Below, in pieces: positions 21,449 to 27,236 of a stretch of 53,048 nucleotides of DNA. Positions within the stretch are counted from its first letter, which is position 1, and each line of letters begins with the position of its first letter. Origin of the DNA: a virus. The stretch lies in IMG/VR virus record IMGVR_UViG_3300042525_000250, positions 1 to 53,048 of that record; one strand, written 5' to 3'. A program made the translations under genes and the position numbers. Below the pieces are notes generated by a model. It was not told where the DNA came from and did no database searches. It worked only from the letters and a program-made list of their open reading frames with translations.

Positions 21449-22029
21449 AAGTAACCCTAGTGCAAAGCACACCTAACCCAGAGGAACACATCGGATTACT
21501 TGCAGGTATATGCTACGGTAAGACAGGTGAACAATCACCAGAGCAGTGCATCAAACGGGCAGAACACTGCGTGACTAAAGGTCATCTATCTACACTACGC
21601 TTTGCTCATGCGACATTCTTAGTTGCAGACATTAGCCGTATCTGTAGTCACCAGTTTGTTCGCAGTAAGCATTTGGATTTCTTGCAACGTAGTCAGAGGT
21701 ATTGCAATGAAGGTGAAGTAGCAATGGTTATACCCCCATCAATTAAGGGTGAACATAAGACAATAGTTGAAACTGTGTATGCTGAGTTAACTCAAGTCTA
21801 TAAAGATTTAATTGCCGAAGGCGTAAAGAAAGAAGATGCACGATTCATCTTACCACAAGGCACGACAACAGAATTACTGGTAGTCGGTAACTTCCAAGCG
21901 TGGTATGACTTTATTAAACTGCGTAGTGGTAAAGAAGTGCAGTGGGAGATACGCGCAGTGGCACATGAGATTAACCGCCAGCTACATGGTATTGCACCAA
22001 ATATCTTTAAGGAGCTTGAGCATGAATAG
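21445..22029 (+). CDS. thyX: Flavin-dependent thymidylate synthase
   Basis: 194 residues from ATG 21445, 7 nt after GGGAGGAC. The ThyX fold is clear: HLSTLRFAHATFLVADISR, HQFVRSKHLDFLQRSQRY (69-86), ILPQGTTTELLVVGNFQAW, then EIRAVAHEINRQL. ThyX makes dTMP from dUMP with FAD and methylene-tetrahydrofolate. The signature RHRxxSxxxxSxR reads R73-S74-K75 with Asp78 in place of the first Ser, while Ser83 and Arg85 are kept. That is a divergent FAD/dUMP motif, so activity should be tested. Confidence 0.93.
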   Translation: MKVTLVQSTPNPEEHIGLLAGICYGKTGEQSPEQCIKRAEHCVTKGHLSTLRFAHATFLVADISRICSHQFVRSKHLDFLQRSQRYCNEGEVAMVIPPSIKGEHKTIVETVYAELTQVYKDLIAEGVKKEDARFILPQGTTTELLVVGNFQAWYDFIKLRSGKEVQWEIRAVAHEINRQLHGIAPNIFKELEHE

Positions 22030-22237
22030 GTTATGCGAGGTATGTAACTTAATCAAAGAAGAATCAGCATTTAAAACAGATAGTACAATATGTAAGAGAT
22101 GTGCAGTGGTAGCAGGAGTGCAAGACCATTTGCAAAGACGCAAGCGCAGGGACGTTAGTTCACTAGACAACAAGATGTGTAGAAAGTTTTTACAACAACA
22201 TTTAATAAAGCCGACAGGCTGGGAGCTAACACTATGA
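22022..22237 (+). CDS. Small zinc-ribbon protein
   Basis: 71 residues from ATG 22022, 8 nt after AAGGAG. CEVCNLIKEESAFKTDSTICKRC gives two CxxC pairs 16 residues apart, a zinc ribbon. The rest is basic helix (DHLQRRKRRDVSS) that could bind nucleic acid. It overlaps thyX by 8 bp and the next gene by ATGA. Confidence 0.75.
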   Translation: MNRLCEVCNLIKEESAFKTDSTICKRCAVVAGVQDHLQRRKRRDVSSLDNKMCRKFLQQHLIKPTGWELTL

Positions 22238-22536
22238 ACGACAAACCTAAAACAATTTACGATGCATACACACAAGGGCAATTATACATGGGTGACTCAG
22301 TACACGAAGCTAAAAAAGAAGACATGGTTAACGAGCCTCCACACTACAAAAATGGTAAAATAGAATGTATTGTTGCGATGGAAGCAATGCTTACGCCCGA
22401 AGAGTTTATTGGGTATCTGCGAGGCAACGCCTTTAAGTATATGTGGCGATACCGAAACAAAGGTAAAGCACATGAAGACTTGCAGAAAGCGCAATGGTAC
22501 CTGTCTAGATTAGTATTTATACATAACGAAAAATAA
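22234..22536 (+). CDS. DUF3310 protein
   Basis: 100 residues. Matches DUF3310 as I know it: MVNEPPHYKNGKIECIVAME, TPEEFIGYLRGNAFKYMWRY, then NKGKAHEDLQKAQWYLSRL. Such proteins are frequent in phage replication regions and are sometimes labelled nucleotide kinases without proof. The helical core with GNAFKYMWR is diagnostic. ATGA overlap with the zinc-ribbon gene. Confidence 0.9.
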   Translation: MNDKPKTIYDAYTQGQLYMGDSVHEAKKEDMVNEPPHYKNGKIECIVAMEAMLTPEEFIGYLRGNAFKYMWRYRNKGKAHEDLQKAQWYLSRLVFIHNEK

Positions 22537-22537
22537 C

Positions 22538-22756
22538 ATGGCAACAGAAGAAGGAAACACAGACCTCGCGTCACTGCATGAGGAGATGATGCGAGATAAA
22601 CTTATCGCAGTTATTTGCAGAGAAGCTGCACAAATAGATACAACTAACCCCACCGGACTTTGCTGGACGTGCGGTGACTTTATAGGATACAAGAGGAGAT
22701 GGTGTGATAGAGAATGCGCGGATATATTTGAAGCCGAAACTAAGAAAAACCGGTAG
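22538..22756 (+). CDS. Small zinc-finger protein
   Basis: 72 residues. Helical N-terminus LASLHEEMMRDKLIAVICREA, then a four-cysteine finger CWTCGDFIGYKRRWCDRECADIFE with CxxC plus CxxxC, resembling the treble-clef fingers of TraR/DksA-type and DUF2116-type proteins. It starts 1 nt after the DUF3310 stop. A DNA or RNA polymerase-binding role is possible; not shown. Confidence 0.75.
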   Translation: MATEEGNTDLASLHEEMMRDKLIAVICREAAQIDTTNPTGLCWTCGDFIGYKRRWCDRECADIFEAETKKNR

Positions 22757-22856
22757 TTTGTGGGTCTGCTACACAGAGTGGAAGTCTATACCCTGTACTG
22801 CTTCAACGCCTCAGAAGGCTTACATAAGATGGGTATGCAAAAATGAGCGTACCTAG
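22704..22856 (+). CDS. Nested small protein (GTG start)
   Basis: 50 residues, MIENARIYLKPKLRKTGSLW, then VCYTEWKSIPCTASTPQKAY and IRWVCKNERT. It starts 53 bp inside the zinc-finger gene, after AGAGGAG, and runs 14 bp into the nuclease gene, filling the 86-bp gap. The SLWVCYTEW...TPQKAYIRW pattern (Trp, Cys, then TPxxAYxxW) recurs in small phage proteins as I remember them. It would otherwise be an unexplained gap in a very compact region. Confidence 0.5.
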   Translation: MIENARIYLKPKLRKTGSLWVCYTEWKSIPCTASTPQKAYIRWVCKNERT

Positions 22857-23532
22857 TTTTACTTATAGTTCACTGAGTAGGTTTATTACCTGCCCTAAAC
22901 AGTACGAAGCACACCATGTTTTAAAGTACATACCCTTCGCAGATACCTCAGCTACGCTGTATGGAAAAGACTTACATCTTGCGGCTGAGAACTACATAGG
23001 TAAAGGTGAGGCATTACCAGAGCGGTTTATATTTGTTAAGAAGTTCCTTGATACTATCAATAACATCAAAGGCAGAAAGCTTTGCGAGTATAAACTTGCA
23101 GTGGCGAAGGTAGGTACTGAGTATGAGTTCTGTGATTATGAAGCACCTAATAGGTACTGGCGTGGCATTGCAGACCTTGTCATCGTAGACGCAGATGCTA
23201 AGAAAGCGTATATTGTGGATTATAAAACAGGCAAGTCAGCAAAGTATGCAGACACTAAGCAACTAGCACTACTAGCGGCGGCGGTGTTCCTAGAGTTCCC
23301 GTATGTTGAGAATATCAAAGGGATGCTACTATTCGTAGTAGCTAACGAGATGGTAAAAGAAGAATATACATATGAGAATAGATTGGGTATTTTTGATAAA
23401 CTAGCACCTGTATTAGCGCAACGGTCAATAGCCTACGAGACGGGAGTATTTAATCCTATTCCTAACGGGCTATGTCGTCGATGGTGTCAGGCTACACGGT
23501 GCATTCATAACGGTAACTATAAGGAGGGGTAA
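22843..23532 (+). CDS. PD-(D/E)xK nuclease, RecB/Cas4-like
   Basis: 229 residues. Active-site series: GKDLH (His45), GIADLV (Asp111), VDYKTG (Asp126, Lys128), then Gln140 in TKQLALL. This is the RecB-family exonuclease pattern. Four cysteines, Cys17 in FITCPKQY and Cys211, Cys215, Cys220 near the C-terminus, have the arrangement of the iron-sulfur staple in Cas4/AddB nucleases. It probably trims or recombines DNA ends during replication. Start ATG 22843. It shares one base (TAATG) with the next gene. Confidence 0.88.
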   Translation: MSVPSFTYSSLSRFITCPKQYEAHHVLKYIPFADTSATLYGKDLHLAAENYIGKGEALPERFIFVKKFLDTINNIKGRKLCEYKLAVAKVGTEYEFCDYEAPNRYWRGIADLVIVDADAKKAYIVDYKTGKSAKYADTKQLALLAAAVFLEFPYVENIKGMLLFVVANEMVKEEYTYENRLGIFDKLAPVLAQRSIAYETGVFNPIPNGLCRRWCQATRCIHNGNYKEG

Positions 23533-23828
23533 TGCCCTACAAAGATAAGAAAGACAGAAACATTAAACGAGAATATGAATTAGAGAAGACTCGCCCTGGG
23601 GCGCATGAAGCTAGAATGGAGAGACAACGTGCTCGCCGTGCATATGATAAAGCGGGTATTGACCGCACTGGGAAAGACATTGACCATATCAAAGGTGTTA
23701 AAGCGGGTAACGGTAAAGACAACCTACGTCTTAGAGACCCAGAAGTAAATCGTTCGTTTCAACGCAACAGTGACCATACTATGAAGAAGAACGAACCACC
23801 AAAGAAAGCTAAACCTAAGAAGAAATAA
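23532..23828 (+). CDS. HNH-like basic protein
   Basis: 98 residues, strongly basic with a Lys/Pro tail. KDIDHIKGVKAGNGKDNLRL (49-68) has Asp51-His52 and Asn64 as in the first half of an HNH metal finger, and EVNRSFQRNSDH supplies a later His82. The arms are long charged helices (EARMERQRARRAYDKAG). It could be a nicking endonuclease or DNA-binding protein. GGAGGGG precedes the ATG. It is coupled to the RecB-like nuclease, so joint action on DNA is plausible. Confidence 0.75.
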   Translation: MPYKDKKDRNIKREYELEKTRPGAHEARMERQRARRAYDKAGIDRTGKDIDHIKGVKAGNGKDNLRLRDPEVNRSFQRNSDHTMKKNEPPKKAKPKKK

Positions 23829-23829
23829 T

Positions 23830-24039
23830 ATGGAAGTATCCGTAAAGTCAGTGCAGATTATTGCAACGGAGTCTGGTTTACCTGAGAGTTTAGTAGAGCG
23901 TCACATAGACGCTTTATGTACCATGACTCTTAGAACGCGTATTAGTGAACGGAAGATGTGCCTAAACAAAGTAAGAGCATGGTACTTTAATAGAAGTACG
24001 AATAAGCCTCAGCTATTTGAAGTATTAGAAGATAAATGA
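23830..24039 (+). CDS. Small hypothetical protein
   Basis: 69 residues, MEVSVKSVQIIATESGLPES and on. Helical: LPESLVERHIDALCTMTLRTRI, then KMCLNKVRAWYFNRS. It starts 1 nt after the HNH-like gene stop. It ends TGA, and an overlapping ATGA at 24036 could begin the helicase frame, but the better helicase start is 24072. Unrecognised. Confidence 0.72.
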   Translation: MEVSVKSVQIIATESGLPESLVERHIDALCTMTLRTRISERKMCLNKVRAWYFNRSTNKPQLFEVLEDK

Positions 24040-24071
24040 TTCGCCCCCTTAAGGGGCTGTATGGAGTGACA

Positions 24072-25628
24072 ATGGAAATACAAGTTATTCAAGATAAGGT
24101 CTTGTCTATCAAGACCACTAACCCCGATGCTATTACAAGCGTCATTACAAAAAGTAAAATTAAAGATATTGATTTTGGTACAGCAGAGGTATGGGTAAAT
24201 TTTGGTTTAGGTGAAGCGCATATCCTAAACAATATAGGTATTAAAAATGTACCCTCACCTATTCGCACACAGTACACATGGACAGGGATGTATAAGCCCT
24301 TTGACCATCAAAGAGTGACAGCAGAGTTTTTAACGCTTAACCGCAGAGCCTTTTGCTTAAATGAAATGGGTACGGGTAAAACTAACTCAGTTATCTGGGC
24401 GGCTGACTATTTAATGAAACTCAGTGTAATACGCCGTGTGCTTGTGGTTTGCCCTCTATCTATTATGGATGCGGCATGGCGTAAGGATTTGTTTAAGACA
24501 GCTATGCATCGGTCAGTTGAGATTGCACATGGTAGTAGGGTAAAACGTGCTGAGATTATTAAAAGCACTGCGGAGATAGTTATTATTAACTTCGATGGTG
24601 TTGAGATTGTAGAGAAAGAGATTGCTGAAGGTGGGTTTGATTTGATTGTAGTAGACGAAGCTACGCATTTAAAAAACGTCTCGACTCGTAGATGGAAGAC
24701 GATGAACCGCTTAGTCACTGCAGACACATGGCTCTGGATGTTAACGGGTACACCTGCAGCGCAGTCACCAGTGGATGCGTATGGACTAATTAAACTAGTT
24801 AACCCCAAGCAAACACCTAGAGCGTTTAATGCGTTTCGAGATATGGTGCAGATACGCACCTCGCAGTTTACGTTTAAGAACCGGCCCGATGCAGAGCAGA
24901 TAGTACACAGCTTTATGCAACCTGCAATACGGTTTACTAAAGAAGAATGTCTAGACTTGCCAGAGCTAACATATCAGACAAGAGATGTGCCTCTATCCCC
25001 ACAACAAGAGAAGTACTACAGACTTCTCAAAAAAGAAATGCTCATGCAGGCTGGGGGAGAAGAGATAACTGCGGCTAATGCGGCAGTGGCTTTGAATAAA
25101 TTACTTCAGCTTTCATCTGGGGCGGTGTATTCGGATACTGGAGAAGTGATTGAGTTTGATGTGAAATCTCGTGCGGCAGAGCTATTAGATATTGTAGCTG
25201 AGACATCTCACAAGACGATTGTGTTCGTGCAGTTTAAACACACCATAGAGATAGTAGAAAGGATATTACTAGATGTAGGCTACAGTGTAGGCGTTATTCA
25301 TGGCGGTATAAATGCAAACAGACGCTCTGAGTTATTTAATGCATTCCAAACTTTGCCCAATCCACAGGTTCTAGTTATTCAGCCGCAAGCGGCGGCGCAT
25401 GGGGTAACTTTGCACGCGGCTAATACAATCGTGTGGTGGGGCGTCACGCTTTCACTGGAAACTTATAAGCAAGCTAATGCGCGTATCCATCGTGCAGGGC
25501 AAGTAAACAGATGTAGCGTGGTGCATCTTGTAGGCTCACCCGTAGAGAAGAAAGTCTTAAACGTACTAGAAGATAAAGGTGCGGCTCAGACTAAGTTGTT
25601 AGATTTATACAAAGATGTTATTAGTTGA
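24072..25628 (+). CDS. SNF2-type DEAD-like helicase
   Basis: 518 residues from ATG 24072 (GGAG 5 nt upstream); an in-frame ATG at 24036 would add 12 residues. Motif I EMGTGKT (98-104), Ia VLVVCPLS, II VVDEATH (193-199), III LTGTPA, then a C-terminal lobe with HGGINANRR, VIQPQAAAHGVTLHAAN (V) and QANARIHRAGQ (VI). SNF2-like ATPases translocate on double-stranded DNA. In phages they may remodel replication forks or displace bound proteins. Just before the start is a CCCCTTAAGGGG palindrome (24044-24055). A new promoter follows at once. Confidence 0.92.
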   Translation: MEIQVIQDKVLSIKTTNPDAITSVITKSKIKDIDFGTAEVWVNFGLGEAHILNNIGIKNVPSPIRTQYTWTGMYKPFDHQRVTAEFLTLNRRAFCLNEMGTGKTNSVIWAADYLMKLSVIRRVLVVCPLSIMDAAWRKDLFKTAMHRSVEIAHGSRVKRAEIIKSTAEIVIINFDGVEIVEKEIAEGGFDLIVVDEATHLKNVSTRRWKTMNRLVTADTWLWMLTGTPAAQSPVDAYGLIKLVNPKQTPRAFNAFRDMVQIRTSQFTFKNRPDAEQIVHSFMQPAIRFTKEECLDLPELTYQTRDVPLSPQQEKYYRLLKKEMLMQAGGEEITAANAAVALNKLLQLSSGAVYSDTGEVIEFDVKSRAAELLDIVAETSHKTIVFVQFKHTIEIVERILLDVGYSVGVIHGGINANRRSELFNAFQTLPNPQVLVIQPQAAAHGVTLHAANTIVWWGVTLSLETYKQANARIHRAGQVNRCSVVHLVGSPVEKKVLNVLEDKGAAQTKLLDLYKDVIS

Positions 25629-25653
25629 CATGGGACAGTAGGTACTGTATAAT
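25625..25653 (+). promoter_or_regulatory. Sigma70 promoter (full consensus)
   Basis: TTGACA (25625-25630), 17-bp spacer, TATAAT (25648-25653). It overlaps the helicase stop codon. Transcripts would begin about 25660 with a 5-bp hairpin ATCTC / GAGAT (25657-25673). It drives the three genes up to the terminator at 27187. Confidence 0.9.
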
Positions 25654-25687
25654 ATAATCTCCTTCAAAGAGATATAGAGGAAAACAC

Positions 25688-26080
25688 ATGAGCACAGTAA
25701 ACGTAGAACAACTCGTTAAGGCATACATAAAGATGCGCGATGCGAGGCAACAATTGTTGCGAGAGTTTGATGAAGCAGACGCTAAGATAAAACAGCAACA
25801 AGATGTAGTACAACAAGCTCTACTTGAGCTTTGTAAGGAGACAGGGACAGATGGGCTTAAGACCTCAGCAGGTACAGTGACACGGACGGTTAAAACCAGA
25901 TACTGGACAAGCGATTGGAACAGTATGAAAAATTTTATTAAAGAGAACGATGCGTTTGAGTTACTTGAGCAACGAGTGCATCAAACAAATATGAAATCTT
26001 TTTTAGAAGAAAACCCAAACCTCATGCCCCCAGGCATGAATATTGATAGCAGATACGCTATAACAGTAAGAAGGAAATGA
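25688..26080 (+). CDS. Coiled-coil hypothetical protein
   Basis: 130 residues. N-terminal coiled coil (VKAYIKMRDARQQLLREFDEADAKIKQQQDVVQQALLE), then LKTSAGTVTRTVKTRYWTSD, a helix DWNSMKNFIKEND and a C-terminal MNIDSRYAITVRRK. The layout recalls Gp157-like or Gam-like phage proteins, in which a coiled coil precedes a strand pair, but I would not assign a name. First gene behind a consensus promoter with GAGG upstream, so it is strongly expressed. Confidence 0.8.
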   Translation: MSTVNVEQLVKAYIKMRDARQQLLREFDEADAKIKQQQDVVQQALLELCKETGTDGLKTSAGTVTRTVKTRYWTSDWNSMKNFIKENDAFELLEQRVHQTNMKSFLEENPNLMPPGMNIDSRYAITVRRK

Positions 26081-26081
26081 T

Positions 26082-26309
26082 ATGCAATCCAAAGAAGATG
26101 AAGATGTCTATTTGACAACTGACCAAGTTATGAAGATACTAGGTCTCTCCAGACAGTCTATCTCTAGACTAAGACTCACAAACGTGCTGACTACTTACCG
26201 TCAAGGTACGAAGTATCTATCCAGTGCAAGAGAAGTCGAAGACTTACTAACACAAAGAACCACAATAGTTAAAATCAATAAACCACAAGAGGAAAATAAC
26301 AATGGCTAA
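26082..26309 (+). CDS. Excisionase/MerR-type HTH protein
   Basis: 75 residues. YLTTDQVMKILGLSRQSISRLR (about 10-31) is a helix-turn-helix of the HTH_17/excisionase type, followed by YRQGTKYLSSAREVEDLL, the usual wing and recognition tail. AAGGAAATGAT precedes the ATG. No integrase is present, so a transcriptional or DNA-architecture role is more likely than excision. It is one of two candidates to read the seven palindromes. The last 8 bp overlap the next gene. Confidence 0.82.
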   Translation: MQSKEDEDVYLTTDQVMKILGLSRQSISRLRLTNVLTTYRQGTKYLSSAREVEDLLTQRTTIVKINKPQEENNNG

Positions 26310-27171
26310 CGAAATGAGCTTATTCACAACAGGCGCAGTAATTCCAGCACACTTTGCAAAAAGAGAACTAAGTGCAACTACTAAAGCACTTATGGGCGGT
26401 GCATCCGATGCTCGCCGCATCTCAGTAAAAGGTAACATCTTCCGCTTAACTGTTGGTGGTCAAGAGGTCGCTAAGAATGAAGACCGTGCAATGAACATTA
26501 TCATTGCGGCGGCAGCTCCTAATACATCTCGCCAATACTATAGTGGCTCTTATCAAGAAGGTGTAATAGCCGCACCCGACTGCTGGAGTTCAGATGGTGA
26601 AATGCCTAATGCATCTATTAAAGAACCAAAACACACAAACTGCAAAGCGTGTCCTATGAACGTAGCAGGGTCTGGTCAAGGCACGAGTAGAGCTTGCCGT
26701 TTTAATCATCGTCTGGCGGTTTTACTTGAGAATGATATGCACGGTGATGTATATGAACTATCTCTTGCGGCTACATCTATCTTCGGTAAAGGTGAGAACG
26801 GTAAGATGCCTCTATTCCAGTATGCCAAGCAGTTAGCTGGTCATGGTATGAACGTCACTGACGTAGTAACAGAGCTTAGATTTGATACAGACTTTGCTAC
26901 ACCTAAGATGATATTCCGTGCGGTGCGCCCACTTGAGTTAGCTGAGATTGATGTTGTACTTAATAAAGGGTCTTCCGTTGAGGCTATTCAAGCTATCACT
27001 ACCAGCTACTCAGCTCCAGTAAAAGAAGATACTGCACCTAGTGGGTTTATACCGACTGCAATTGAAGCTCCTGTGTCTACAGACGAGCCTATTGTAAGAG
27101 AGAAAAAAGCAGCAACTAAACCTGCTAACTCAACTGATTTAGAAAGTACCTTAGCTGAATGGGCTGACTAA
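26302..27171 (+). CDS. Putative ssDNA-binding-like phage protein
   Basis: 289 residues. The N-terminal two thirds is strand-rich (SVKGNIFRLTVGGQEV, IIAAAAPNTSRQYYSG). A cysteine set CKACPMNVAGSGQGTSRACR (about 113-132) looks like a zinc site. The C-terminal 60 residues are Ala/Pro/Glu-rich and end acidic, DLESTLAEWAD, like ssDNA-binding proteins that recruit partners by an acidic tail. Phages with a primase-helicase next door often carry such a protein. Identification by layout only. A strong terminator follows. Confidence 0.65.
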   Translation: MANEMSLFTTGAVIPAHFAKRELSATTKALMGGASDARRISVKGNIFRLTVGGQEVAKNEDRAMNIIIAAAAPNTSRQYYSGSYQEGVIAAPDCWSSDGEMPNASIKEPKHTNCKACPMNVAGSGQGTSRACRFNHRLAVLLENDMHGDVYELSLAATSIFGKGENGKMPLFQYAKQLAGHGMNVTDVVTELRFDTDFATPKMIFRAVRPLELAEIDVVLNKGSSVEAIQAITTSYSAPVKEDTAPSGFIPTAIEAPVSTDEPIVREKKAATKPANSTDLESTLAEWAD

Positions 27172-27186
27172 ACACTTCCCCATTAG

Positions 27187-27214
27187 AAGGGGCGGTACTA
27201 TCCGCCCCTTTTTT
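27187..27214 (+). terminator. Rho-independent terminator
   Basis: Arms AAGGGGCGG and CCGCCCCTT (9 bp) with a 6-nt loop TACTAT, running into six T. It begins 15 nt after the stop of the ssDNA-binding-like gene and ends the transcript from 25625. Confidence 0.95.
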
Positions 27215-27236
27215 GTCTTTATTTTTAGGTGTAATC

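Noticed and set aside
22843-23532. Cas4 of a CRISPR-Cas system
   Set aside because: No repeat-spacer array, Cas1 or Cas2 in the window; the protein fits phage replication nucleases.
26082-26309. Excisionase implying lysogeny
   Set aside because: No integrase, att-like duplication or repressor found; the HTH type is also used by ordinary regulators.
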